Shown in pieces: positions 32,958-43,565 of a stretch of 64,000 nt of DNA (the stretch's first letter is position 1; every line of letters begins with the position of its first letter). The DNA is taken from NCBI GenBank assembly GCA_031772625.1, contig CM062805.1, forward strand, positions 798,749,119-798,813,118, written 5' to 3'. The notes under the pieces are model-generated. The model had not been told where the DNA came from, made no database searches, and worked only from the letters and a program-made list of their open reading frames with translations. Made by a program: the position numbers and the translations under genes. The DNA comes from Pinus tabuliformis (taxonomy: Eukaryota; Streptophyta; Pinopsida; Pinales; Pinaceae).

Positions 32958-32965
32958 TATATATA
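32958..32965 (+). promoter_or_regulatory. TATA box, likely LTR promoter
   Basis: TATATATA in GTTCTATATATAGCTGAAAC. Position near the 3' end of the unit and the sense orientation fit a U3/R boundary upstream of the LTR end at 33521. Confidence 0.5.
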
Positions 32966-33526
32966 GCTGAAACAGAAATGTAATCAGGGTTGGAAAACTT
33001 TATAACAAAGCTTGTATTTGGCTTATGTAAGACTCATTTTCAGTAATATAATTTTGACTTTACTTCTCAGGATTCATGAAGGATTTCTTATGTTCAGAAT
33101 ATGTGATGTTGTCCTTTTCTTAATTCTTACAGTGGTATAGATGTATAATCACTCAGAATTCACTGAATGTGCTATGATTTCATGTATACATTTATAAACT
33201 GTGTGGTCCCATATGAGTTGATGTTCTGAATGTCTAAATGTTGAATGCCCTGACTTCCTTGTAAGGTTAAGTTCACTGTTATATTGAGGTGTTGTTGACT
33301 CCATAAGCCCAATGGATAGTTTTTTAATGTGTTTCCAGCATTCATATTTTTCACAGTTGTTCTATAAGAGTTAGCCATCTTATCTTTAATCAAATCATTA
33401 ATCCATCAAGAGAGAGCCCTCTCAGGTTGAGGTGGCTAAGCCTCAGCCTAAAGTAGGTTTGAAATAGTTACTTAGAGTCAACCTGACCAGCAGCCTATCA
33501 GGGTTTGATTTTGAGATAACACCATG

Positions 33527-33763
33527 CAGGCTGGACACAATGTGATCCTTCATGCCCTCCAACAGAATCCTTCGACACTTTGATGTCTTCTTTTGCCAAG
33601 CATCAACCTGCGCAGTATCAGTAGGATTTAGGACACCAGCCTCTATGAATGCCTTCAGCCCGTTATCATCTAACACTGCCTCCATCTTGTCCTTCCATGC
33701 AATATAGTTCGAGCTGCCCTCAAGAGCATACTCCAATCGCAATCCGTTGAAAGACATTGCCAC
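33527..33763 (-). pseudogene. Copia B gag, N-terminal quarter
   Basis: Starts MAMSFNGLRLEYALEG at the ATG nearest the PBS and continues YIAWKDKMEAVLDDNGLK and RRILLEGMKDHIVSSLHG, where the nested insertion begins. Downstream open codons belong to the insertion. Matches the gag start of copia A (RLEYAMEG, ARRILLEDMRDHVVS). Confidence 0.9.
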
Positions 33764-34004
33764 GTTGATACCAAGAAAACACTGCTACAAATTCGAATTC
33801 CACTAGCTTCAAACTCAACCGCCTCTGATCTAGAATTCATGAGAACAAAGTATTTCTCGTATAGAGATAGACTGTATGGGCTTTTACCGGATATCTCACC
33901 TTCCAAAGGAAGGATGAATCCAGAGTCTACCTGACCCGATTACAGACTCTGCCTGAATAAATAAGATGTAAACACTTTCTGAATAATAGATCTGATGATC
34001 AATA
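33764..34004 (-). other. Copia B leader
   Basis: About 240 bases between the PBS and the gag ATG. Short upstream open frames only. Confidence 0.6.
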
Positions 34005-34016
34005 GCTCTGATACCA
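34005..34016 (-). promoter_or_regulatory. Primer-binding site of copia B
   Basis: Minus strand TGGTATCAGAGC, the exact initiator tRNA-Met type, directly abutting the LTR end. Confidence 0.92.
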
Positions 34017-35129
34017 TGTATAAATTTTGAATAATAAACACTTATTCACAAAGATTATCCCAATTATACACTATTGCGGAATACATGCACAATACATAAT
34101 CTCCTCTACGTTGATCATCAATTTAGCAGCATCAAAAACAATGAAACATCAATCGTATGCACACATTAACACAGTATGTAACCCGGGGAAAGCAACCCCA
34201 CACTATCTGTATATTAATGATTGAGAACATGTAACAATACATAGTACAATACTCCTCGCAAGTACTCAATACTATCTCCACCTGTTACACACAAAACCAG
34301 CTCAGATCCGAACAAGTCACAGGTTCAAATCTTCTTCGTTGCTTTGCCTGCCTCCACTGCACAATACTAGGTGAAAATCACGTGAGCACAGGCTATAATT
34401 CCTTGGAATTGGCCCACACTGCGCAGTCCTCATTGGCATAACTCAATCCCATTGATTGTGCAAGATCTCATGCACAACTATAGTCACAACTGATAGAAAT
34501 CTCAACCTCTAACACATGTCTCCATTGAACTGTACATGCATTGAGTTAACTAATGTATTCTTCAGTTTCTTTATGAGTTAATAATTAGTGAATTAATTAA
34601 TATTTAATTCACACAACTCATCACTAGTGTATTCTTTAGTTAGACTAAAATACAACTAGTTCAACCAAGTCAAACTGAACACAACTCCATCAACTCCACC
34701 AAACTCAACTGCTTGAGTTCTAACTGAAGTCCTGCATGAAATAGCTCAACTGACCCACAAAGAAAGCGTATTTCCTTCTGACAGCTGCATGTGCCACATC
34801 TGTAGCTCAAACTACAGTGCTCCAAGAGGATAAGATAATGTTTATAGTCCAAATATTATTATGAGACAATAATATTCGACTGTTCTATTTTTTGCCTGGT
34901 AATCTAAAAATAGAAACCTGCCTATATGTCTAAAAATAGAAGTCCATATATTTTTACCGACATGACCAATCATCCACAAATAACATACTGCAACTCATAG
35001 ACCATGATCCATATGTCTAAAAATAGACATAGTCTAAAAATAGACTTTGCGCCAAAAATAGCCTGCGGGCCCACTTAGTGAAGGCGACTTCTTTCCACTA
35101 AGCTCCATCATCTTGTTGCATTCTCAACA
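34017..35129 (-). repeat. 5' LTR of copia B
   Basis: Plus-strand TGTATAAATTTTG to TTCTCAACA. Differs from the 3' copy by scattered substitutions and small gaps near 34193 and 34696. Contains the second copy of the CArG-box cluster at about 34885-35060. Confidence 0.92.
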
Positions 35130-35134
35130 ATATA

Positions 35135-35440
35135 GGACTTGGGAGTTAAATGAAAGGGAGATTAAGAGTAATAATGTTTAATTTCTATATTGGGTAATGG
35201 ATATGCAATTAGGATTTATAAGAATTAGTGAATAGTTGATAAATGGTAGGGATTACAAGGCTCATGGTTAATGGTTATATATTATAAGTTATTGGTTGAG
35301 AATTAGAGCTTGTAAGTATTTTGAATTATAATGGAGATGGGTAACATAGGTGATGGGTCATATGTTCTAGTGGCTATGGTAAAAGAATCAAGGATTATGT
35401 GTTAGTGGCAGATGGTTAAGGATAAGGGGTCAAGAGCATG
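35135..35440 (+). repeat. Degenerate G/T-rich repeat tract (right part)
   Basis: Continues the tract interrupted by copia B: strings such as GGTTAATGGTTATA, GTGATGGGTCATATG and GGTTAAGGATAAGGGG on the same strand. Not a simple array; units have drifted. Confidence 0.45.
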
Positions 35441-35445
35441 GAGTT

Positions 35446-35523
35446 AATTGAACCCATGACCTTTCAATAGAAAATTAAGGTGCTTTAACAATGGGTATTT
35501 GACCAACTGAGCTAACCCTTGGG
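35446..35523 (-). repeat. tRNA-like sequence (SINE head or tRNA pseudogene)
   Basis: On the minus strand TTAGCTCAGTTGG (35503-35515) matches a pol III A-box and GGTTCAATT (35446-35454) a B-box, spaced by about 48 bases. A cloverleaf with a clear anticodon is not obvious, so it is more likely a tRNA-derived SINE promoter than a working tRNA. Confidence 0.6.
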
Positions 35524-36109
35524 GCTAAATACATCCCATGATAAGGACACTAAAAAATAATAATTAATTGTATAAACTTTACATCTATGTTATAATTTTG
35601 TCATTTGATTGTCGAATTCTTTGTATGAGTCTTATTTGAGTCTCAAAACCCTCCCATGGCATCAACGCATTCATCTACTATAAGCATTTCAAATTTTAGT
35701 GCATATATGCACAAACTAAAAAAAAATCAAAGTTGGCCCCATTCACAACCCCCTCTATGTGGGGTCAACTAATTAAAGCATAATTTCCACTAATTGGTAA
35801 ATGGACAACCTTTAAATTTATTAAATGAACCAACGTTGAAATTGTAGATGATTATATAAACCTCAATGATCTACTCTTGGTTTCAAGAATAATATATTAT
35901 CTACTAAATAAGGCCAACCACGTGAAGGTGGAAGCTCATATGGCCCCTCTCCCCCACCCCACATTACTCTCAATTCCCTAATGCCCAATTTATCTACTAT
36001 GAAATATTTGAAAGCAACATAGTAAGAATCAAGCATAACTACAAACTAAGAAAACAAAAATTTAAGGTAAATGAAAGAGAACAAATCAACTGAAACATTT
36101 AAACACATA
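35524..36109. other. AT-rich DNA, probable 3' end of the CACTA transposon
   Basis: No protein. The CACTA 3' terminus should lie here or just to the left; CACTAAAAAATAATAA at 35547 is the only CACTA string, but it does not match the other terminus. Confidence 0.4.
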
Positions 36110-36766
36110 CCTTGTACATTTCAACATTTCGATATCATTAATATAATTCTTCATCCAAGTCAACTTCTATATCATCCAATTCAAAATTAATGTTGAAAAT
36201 ATTGACCATATCGTCATCATCATCATCTATATGATCATGATGAACATTGTCTCCTACATTTGGTTCAACTTCTTCAACTTATTCATCTGACAATACATTG
36301 TCAATATCATCTTCATCCAGAACATTGTCTCAAACATGTTCTTGAAATTCTTCAACATCTTCATTTGACACATGAACTAACTTCTACTTTACATCATCTT
36401 CTTCTTCAATATCGTCTTCTTTCACTAAATTGTACTTTACTTACCTTCATTTTGGATCATATCTAACAACATATGACCAACACCCTCTACCTAGGACAAC
36501 TAAGTAAAAAACTTGTTCGCATTGGCTTGGAAGAACATAACGATCTGGCCCTTGCTTAAATGACCTGTATTAGCCATGTTAAATTTGTTATCATGTGGAA
36601 TAACAGATCTATCGGGATCATGTTCATTCATTTGTAGCATGTACCATTTGACATAGAACATAACCAATTTGAAGGATTTAAAGCCACACTCAAGTATGTC
36701 ATCCAAATAACCATAGTATTGATTTTTCATATACTTTTGGATGTGTGTCACTTCTATAGGAAACAT
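36110..36766 (-). pseudogene. CACTA transposase C-terminal segment
   Basis: Sense reading gives YYGYLDDILECGFKSFKLVM, FYVKWYMLQ, NKFNMANTG and, after a 1-base frame change, QCEQVFYLVVLGRG and VVRYDPK. These are typical of the C-terminal domain that follows TNP2 transposases in plant CACTA elements. An acidic tail rich in Asp/Glu (DNVLDEDDIDNV) extends to about 36110 with stops. Confidence 0.8.
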
Positions 36767-37384
36767 TAATGACCTAGAAGACTGTAGTTATCCCACAATC
36801 AGAGTTTTTCCTCTTTTCATCCAACTTTTTGATGCGAAATTTATGATCATTGTACCATATAGGCTTGTGGTTTTTCAATTGCAATATGTCAAACACATAA
36901 AAAAGGCATTGTCAATAAATAAAGATATTTATATAACTTGAAAAACATCTAAATTAGAAAGAAAAAGCACACCTACATTCACATTAATACTTTATAAAAT
37001 AGCTTAATAAAATATTGTAAGGTGAAAATGCACACTTTGTTGTTTATCTTTCAAACCATTTACTAAAACAATTTCCCTCTGTGTAAGATTGGTATCTCCT
37101 TTATGATGAGCTTATGTAACCAATGTAGACACCCTTTCCATGATAACCTACCATCACATTGTATACATATTTCAATCCATACCTTCATCCAATTAAGATT
37201 GTTTTCAATATACATATGTAGTGCCTCTGAATCTTGACCAATTGTATCATAAAATCATAATTCACTAATAAATATTAGTTACCATGGTCAATATTAATAA
37301 TTGATGGAAGAATAAAAATTAAACAAGTATGAATACACAAAAATGAAATTTTATATGCATTATAAATCTCCATAAATATTTAAC
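36767..37384 (-). other. Probable intron or decayed coding DNA of the CACTA transposase
   Basis: AT-rich, without readable transposase sequence, between two transposase segments. Confidence 0.4.
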
Positions 37385-37720
37385 TACCTCTGACTTTGGT
37401 CATTCTACCTTTCCCCAATAGGTGCTCCCCTTCAATTTTTTTGATGGATTTCATATCCCAAATGTGATCCACGTGTATATTTGTTGCTAATTTAGGAAGA
37501 TATTAACTAGTATACACCATGAATTGATATACCATTTATCCCTCCACCATAGAACCCTCAGAACATGCTCTTTGTTTAACAAAGCCTTTAATGATTTCAA
37601 GTGCCTCTCCACCATCCGCATTGACCTTGTGTGTATAGGTCCACATAATTCAATCTCCTCAAATTGTTGTATGAGATAGTGTTCTTATGCACTGAAAAAT
37701 GTCAAAGGTAGATACTTTTT
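37385..37720 (-). pseudogene. CACTA transposase middle domain (decayed)
   Basis: In shifting frames the minus strand gives GPIHTRSMRMVERHLKSLK, CSEGSMVEG, YLPKLATNIHVDHIWD and EGEHLLGKG. These are landmark blocks of the domain commonly found next to TNP2 in plant CACTA proteins. Several stops and frameshifts are present. Confidence 0.75.
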
Positions 37721-38370
37721 CATTTCACACATTAGCCGAGGAATTTCTCTCTTCCACTACTTTATATTTTCTTTATGGATTTCTTTCAATGACAATCATC
37801 CATAGATGATGCAATCAAATAAAATGTTTCAACAAAACATAACATATTACATTACAAGTAAAACACGTGATTAAGTTGAACAAAAAATTGAAAAAACACT
37901 TTGCATGTAAATCGCTACTTACCTCATGTATTTTCCAAGATCATATATAACTTGTTTGACATTGTTGTCGAAGTAATCTGGGAGAGATAAAGGTAGAACA
38001 TATTGTAACAATAAAAATGAATAATTATTTGTCTAATCCAAAGTAGACCAAAAAAACTATGAATATGTATACCAATATAGAACTATATATACCAAAATAA
38101 TTACCTTAATGAATGTATATCAATCATGTGTTTTTACCCCCGAAAAATTCAACTTTATTTGTTAAGATATTTATGTTTGAAGAAAAATCTATGGAAACTT
38201 TAGTTCTTCAAATGACCTCTTTTACTTCATTGCGTTGCTTCTGTGTCAATAAACATGGAAGGCTATTTTGGTCTCCATCGCTATTTGATTGGGTCCCACT
38301 TCGAATTGCATGATTGGCTTCCTAAATTTCATTGCAAATTTGACAATTCTTTTTTTATCCCTCCTCCCAT
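37721..38370 (-). other. Non-coding part of the CACTA transposon
   Basis: AT-rich with no readable protein; probably intron sequence. Confidence 0.4.
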
Positions 38371-38880
38371 CTATGATTTTCCATATGTTTCTATCACATT
38401 CTTCCCTATATGCATTGTATCAAACAAATGATCTATTCTTAGTTCCTCATAGTAGGGAAACCTCATGAATTGAGTGGGATAACATTTCATTCCTTGTGGA
38501 ATCCCATTAATAATACCTTCATGACCTTGATGAAGCATAGAAGAAATCACAACAATAATTATCAAATACCGTAAAATAAATTTATAAAAAATAAAAAATT
38601 CAAAACATTGCATATATGATACATAAACAAATTGTGTTCCTTGCTGATTTTTGTTATATTCCAACTTCCATAAGTGACGTGTCATTCTTCGTGGTTTTAA
38701 TCCAATCTCTTTTTTCAAAATATGTTTTTCAGTAGTACGATACCTATTGTTGTTACAAATGAAGTGCCTATACTCATCAAACAACTCCTTTCCTAAATTT
38801 TTTGAATAACGATATTTCATCTTAGGATCACAAACTGGACATGCAAATTTACCCTTTGCATGAAGACCTACAAGAGATGG
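38371..38880 (-). pseudogene. CACTA TNP2-type transposase core segment
   Basis: Sense order: GLHAKGKFACPVC (zinc-ligand block), then an open frame of 149 codons with GKELFDEYRHF and, near its end, FPYYEELRIDHLFDTMHIG and KNVIET. This is the HxxDxMHxxKNV-type region of TNP2 transposases. The middle (about 38560-38650) looks like retained intron sequence. Confidence 0.8.
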
Positions 38881-39293
38881 AATAATGTCAATTATACTAA
38901 GGTATTATTTAAACTTAACATGTGCGATATCTTCAAATAATTATATACTATTGAAGTGCAATATTGGAACATTACATACCACAAAAATGTGTAAGACCAC
39001 GGGCAGGGAGAATTTTCCATACAAGTATTCCATGGAATTGAAATTGCCTCTACCTTATTGGTTTACAGATGTCATACATAGTGATGTTGACCCATAAATT
39101 CATTAACTCGTAGATAAGAGGCTAGATATATACATTTATATTTTTAACTTGGTACTTACCTAATTGTTTGAAATTACACATAATTACTACCATGATATGT
39201 GAATATAACTAAATAAATAAATATAATATACTATGAAAGAAACAAAACATATGACAATGTTACAGTTGAAAATTTAATGTAAACAAATACCTA
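38881..39293 (-). other. CACTA intron-like stretch up to the copia insertion
   Basis: AT-rich, no readable exon. Just left of the insertion the sense strand continues GTTCTAGGTATTTG, with a GT that could be a splice donor. Confidence 0.4.
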
Positions 39294-39594
39294 GAACATG
39301 TTGGCATTATGACTCAAGTTTGGCATTATGGCACAGGTGTTGTCCTTGATGGCAACTCACTCAAGTGGAAAATCACTGTTCAGGCCCTCAAAATCATAGA
39401 AAATGAGATACCCGCAGGTGAGCCTAACAAAAACTACGGACCCACAGGTGCCCCGAACAAGAAGTGCGGGCATACCCGCAGGTTCTCCGAACAAAAGGTG
39501 CGGGCATCAAATTCACTCACTTCAATGCAGAGAAGCGCGCGCACGTGGGAATTTTTATGATTGATCCATGGTATTTAGTCTGACGTGTTTGATC

Positions 39595-39684
39595 CTATGG
39601 TTTTGGTCCATGGTATAGCATCTAAAATATTGAACCCCGGTTTTGGGTCCCTTGTCTTGGCTTTCTATGGTTTTGATCCATGGT
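39595..39684 (+). promoter_or_regulatory. Duplicated U3 element and TATA region of copia C
   Basis: CTATGGTTTTGGTCCATGGT (39595-39614) and CTATGGTTTTGATCCATGGT (39665-39684) differ by one base and lie just upstream of TATAAAAA at 39702-39709. Conserved in the other LTR. Promoter role is inferred from position. Confidence 0.55.
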
Positions 39685-39943
39685 CTGTGCAAGGGCTTGC
39701 CTATAAAAAGGAAAGGAGATCATTTGGCTAGGCACTTATGTGTTGAATATCTTAAGAGGAACAAGATCTGAAGTAATTATAATCGGTTGGTGAGTTAGAG
39801 TTGATCCTGAGAATGAGAAGACAGATCAATTGAGGGGTCATGATCTCTTTGGTGCATGATTAGATCTGTGGATCTGACAGTCTGTGGCACATTGGAGGAC
39901 TGATAATTTGGCTCTCTTCGGAGGTCCGCAGGTGATCCACAGT

Positions 39944-40233
39944 GCAGGTGCGGTGGTACGCAGCTCAACGACAAGATCAGTTGCGGAGGTACGCAGTCCA
40001 GTAGAAGGAGTAGGTGCGAAGGTAAGTAGAAGGCGCAGGTGCAGAGGTGCGCATTCCAACAGAAGTCGCAGGTGCGGAGGTGCGCAGTCCAACAGACAGA
40101 TCAGGTGCGTAGATCCGCAGTCTAGTAAACGGTGAAGGTTTGGAGGTGCGCAGTTCAGTAGACGGATCAGGTGCAGGGGTGCGTTGTTGGGTAGACAGAG
40201 AAGGTGCGGAGCTGCGCAGGCTAGACACAGAAG
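39944..40233 (+). repeat. 33-bp minisatellite in the 5' LTR leader
   Basis: Units follow GCAGGTGCGGAGGTRCGCAG plus TCCAGTAGAAGGA, 33 bases each. The third unit is 8 bases short here, so copy structure differs from the 3' LTR. It lies downstream of the TATA box and so would be transcribed. Confidence 0.85.
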
Positions 40234-40920
40234 AAATGCGGATATTCGCAGGTTTCTATTGGTGAAGTTGCAAACTTTTTCTTGAAATATTTGTTGGCTA
40301 CCTTTTGTCTATTTCTGCAGAGTTCTGGGTTTAGATTACTGGTATTTCTTTTCTGGTTACTACATTCTTAGAGGCTATTGACTGATTCATTAGTTGATTG
40401 TAAAAGGAGATTGGTTCATTCACATGTACTTGATGATTATTTGATGTTCATGGATCCAGGTTGAAAATTAATGAAACGTGGTCCTTGAAAGAAAAGAAGT
40501 AGGTCAACACCTATGTACTAGTAGCTCAGCTCGTACAAGAGCTAAGGGGGTTGTAGCTCCCTTCCAGGAGAGTCTGGAAAACGAGAGAGGGTTGTAGCTC
40601 TCTGCAGGTTGCAGCCTGCGTACTGGTAAAGGACTGCACCAGTACAGAATCATTGTAAAAGGAAGTTTCTAATTGAAAGAAGATAGAGACATATTGCAGC
40701 AGGTGGTTTTCACCCACATTGGGTTTCCACCTTATATCTGGTGTTCTTTGGTGTGACTATCTGTTTTTCTTGTTCTTGTTCATTATTATATGGTACTGAC
40801 ATACAAATTAATGATCAACATCTGAAGAATAAATTAAAGTATAAATCTGGAAGATATATTGAAAAGAATTTGATAATACTGATTCACCCCCTCCCCCCTC
40901 TCAGTATTATTTCCAACAAT

Positions 40921-40932
40921 TGGAATCAGAGC
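40921..40932 (+). promoter_or_regulatory. Primer-binding site of copia C
   Basis: TGGAATCAGAGC, one base different from the initiator tRNA-Met type TGGTATCAGAGC, two bases after the LTR. Confidence 0.85.
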
Positions 40933-40978
40933 AGGTCCTTCAGAAGAAGCTTGATTGCTTGAAGGAAGATCTATCATC

Positions 40979-43162
40979 ATGAGCAACTACGAGAGAGAAG
41001 CATCGATCAGGCCACTGATTTTTGATGGGACAAACTTCGTATATTGGAAGGTAAGAGTCACTACCTATCTTCAATCTCTTGGTACAGAAGTCTGGGACAT
41101 CATAGATACAGGGTACACTTTTCCGTCAGCGACACCTACAGATCCGGCGGGTAAGAAGCAATATGAAACAAATGCAAAGGCTGACAATACTCTATTAGGA
41201 TGTCTATCTCAATCAGAATTCATCAAGGTTATGCAGTATAAATCCGCAAAAGAAATATGGGACAAGATTGTTCTGAGTTATGAAGGAGATGAACAGGTAA
41301 AACGAGCAAAACTTCAAACCGTCAAAATTCAGTATGAAAATCTCAGAATGCACAATGATGAAAGTGTGGCTAACTATTTCCTTCGTGTGGATGAGATTGT
41401 TAATTGTATGAAAAACTTGGGTGAAGAAGTAAAAGAGGCAATTGTGGTTGAAAAGGTTCTAAGATCCTTGTCCCCTAAATTTGAATCTAAAGTTTCTGCA
41501 ATAGAAGGAAAGGAAAATCTATGAAACATCACTATGTCACAGCTGCATGGAATTCTGACCACTTACGAAATGAGGAAAGGAGGACCATCAGACAGAAGAG
41601 AAGTTGCATTCAAGGCTTCAAGCAAAGGAGATTACTATGAGTCAGGACATCTATCAGAAGAAGACAAAGAACCAAATTTTGTCAAGAACCTTCAACGGGG
41701 TGCTAGAAGATTCAGCGGTAAGTTACCTTTAAAATGCTTTGCTTGTGGAAGAGTCGGTCACTATGCTGCAAAGTGTCCTCATAAAGATAATCTTGATAAA
41801 GGAAAGGAACCTGTCAGATGGAACAAGAAATAGAATGTAAATAATAAAATTTATTACACTCATGAAGATAGTGATGGACTTTCAAATAGTGACGAAGATG
41901 AACAAGGTAACAATTATGGACTCTTAATGGCTTTTGAAGATGATGATTTCATGGATACTATAGATGAAGAAGGTCTGTATGAAGAGATTTCTAAACTCAA
42001 AATTTGTTTAGAAGAGAAAAATATGATTATTGATACTCTGCAATTTCAACTGGCTGAAAAAGAAAAACTTCATGAAAAGCTAGAATGTGAAATTGTTGGT
42101 CTTAGAAAAGAGATTGAGAAAAAAAAAGCTCTTAATCTTAAATTTGTTAAAGGATCTAAAACTCTGGATGAGATTATCAATGTGCAACGTTCTCCACTAA
42201 TCAAGATAGGTCTGGGATATAATGAAGAAGCATCTCAAGCATCCACCTCCAAAAGTTATCTTGATGCAGCAAGGAGGAGCGATCAAAGGCCTAATAGAAA
42301 TCATCAAGTAAATCAGGGACAGTTTACCTCAAGAGTGAACAAAGACTATCAGGTAAATCGGAGGCAATCTACTTTAAGGACAAACAGAAGCTACAACCAA
42401 CCTCAAGTAAAACCTTCTCAATTTGCCTCAAGAATGGATGTCAATAGAAACTACAATCGTTTGGCTGGTAGATTTGATAATCACAGGAGTTTCTTCAATG
42501 GCCAATGTTTCTCTTGTCATAACTTTGGCCACAAAGCAGCTCAATGTGTTGCCTATAAGACAATCATGACTAGAGAAGCTCAAAAACAAAGGAGCATGAT
42601 TGGGATCGTGAAAATAACTTACAATAACTTTTATACTCTTGAAAATGAAATAGAATACTCTATTTGTAACAACTTCGGTCATGAAGATTCTAAATGCAGG
42701 AGCAGGTTTCGGCAAAAGGAGCAAGCCTCAAGTGTCAAAACATGCAGAATGAAGGAACCACAACCAGAGAGATGTGGTATAGCTTTATATGCAGAAGGGC
42801 AAGAAAATCAATGGTACATTGACAGTGGCTGTTCAAAACACATGACGGGTGATAAGGAAAAACTCCAATCATATAGTGCTTTAGAGAAGGAGAAGAAGGT
42901 CTCTTTTGGAAATGACACCCCTGCGCTCATAAAAGGTAAAGGTTCTGTTCAGTTGAAAGAAAAGGTCAAAGCTGGAAATGTTATGTATGTTGATGGGTTA
43001 AAGCATAATTTTTTGAGTGTCAGTCAAATGTGTGATCAAGGAACGGAGGTAATATTTCGATCAAATGGATGTAGTGTTCGTGATCTTGATACAGGAAAAA
43101 CAGTGATCAAAGGCATAAGGACTCCAAATAATTTATATATATTCAAAGAAGGACAACATTAA
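40979..43162 (+). pseudogene. Copia C gag and protease (two in-frame stops)
   Basis: I take ATG 40979 (MSNYEREASIRPLIFDGTNF) as start; an ATG at 40955 is also in frame. The frame is open to 43162 except for TGA at 41522 and TAG at 41831. Domains in order: gag core (KSAKEIWDKIVLSYEG), zinc knuckle CFACGRVGHYAAKC, acidic linker, coiled coil (about 41960-42150), second knuckle CFSCHNFGHKAAQC, a third partial one (CNNFGHEDSKC), and protease WYIDSGCSKHMTG with intact D-S-G. It ends in YIFKEGQH. Confidence 0.9.
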
Positions 43163-43565
43163 TGCTATCTAAGCAAGAACGATGAACACTGGCTATGGCA
43201 CAGAAGATTGGGGCATCATAGCTTCTCACAGATAAGGAAAGCATGTAAATACCAGGCAGTTCGTGGTCTTCCAGACATCAGAATTCCAGACAATACAATT
43301 TTCAAATCGTGTTAGTTTGGTAAGAAAACCAGAACTAACTTCCCTGAGAAGGAAGGATCAGCTAGCAGGCCACTTGAACTTGTCCATACTGATGTATGTG
43401 TCCCATCTAGGAAAAGGTCACCTCAAGGAGAAGAATACTTCATACTATCATTGACGAATTTTCCAGGATGTGTTGGATAGGACTTATGAAGCGCAAAGAC
43501 GAAGCCTTTGAAAAGTTCAAATCATTCAAAGCCTTGGTGTAGAACGAATCAGATGACAAAATCAA
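43163..43565 (+). pseudogene. Copia C integrase N-terminal part (heavily broken)
   Basis: After the stop at 43160 the same frame still reads WLWHRRLGHHSFSQIRKA (zinc-binding His pair) and, across further stops and a frameshift, LELVHTDVC, the first catalytic aspartate region. Continuity to the downstream frame needs at least one frameshift. Confidence 0.75.

Larger units (their letters stand above)
29880..33521 (+). mobile_element. 3.6-kb insertion with LTR-type ends and a 518-codon ORF (probable solo LTR)
   Basis: The insertion splits copia B gag. It is flanked by a perfect 5-bp duplication CCATG (29875-29879 and 33522-33526), begins TGTTATCACTTAG and ends TTTGAGATAACA, giving 7-bp inverted ends TGTTATC/GATAACA as in LTRs. 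I found no direct repeat of one end near the other and no gag, RT or integrase, so it behaves as one LTR unit. Its right end resembles the LTR terminus of the Tat-like element at 52384 and 63712: both carry TGTTATC, GCTTA(G/A)CCA and GAGAGGGCTCTCTC on the same strand. The only large ORF is sense-oriented. Confidence 0.82.
32080..33521 (+). other. Non-coding 3' portion of the LTR unit
   Basis: Holds a TATATATA box at 32958-32965 about 556 bases before the terminus, the usual place for an LTR promoter, and a GAGAGAGCCCTCTC palindrome near 33409-33422. Short open frames here are not convincing. Confidence 0.55.
24738..35129 (-). mobile_element. Ty1/copia element B, nearly intact, carrying a nested insertion
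   Basis: A full element on the minus strand flanked by a perfect 5-bp duplication, ATATA (24733-24737 and 35130-35134). LTRs are 24738-25873 and 34017-35129. Inside, in sense order, are the PBS, gag (split by the 29880-33521 insertion), protease, integrase, RT and RNase H. From 28801 to 25868 the pol frame is continuous apart from five single-codon stops, so it inserted or was active much more recently than copia A. Removing the nested insertion and its duplicated CCATG restores continuity of gag. Confidence 0.95.
39299..40918 (+). repeat. 5' LTR of copia C
   Basis: TGTTGGCATTATGAC to TTATTTCCAACA. Contains two U3 copies of CTATGGTTTTGRTCCATGGT (39595 and 39665), a TATAAAAA box at 39702 and a 33-bp minisatellite downstream of it. 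Confidence 0.93.

Noticed and set aside
29880-33521. Considered as a TIR DNA transposon because of the inverted ends
   Set aside because: Only 7 bp of inverted end, TG...CA type, and a 5-bp duplication are LTR hallmarks; no transposase motif; the terminus resembles the Tat-like LTR.
35446-35523. Functional tRNA gene
   Set aside because: No convincing acceptor or anticodon stem; only the two promoter boxes are good.
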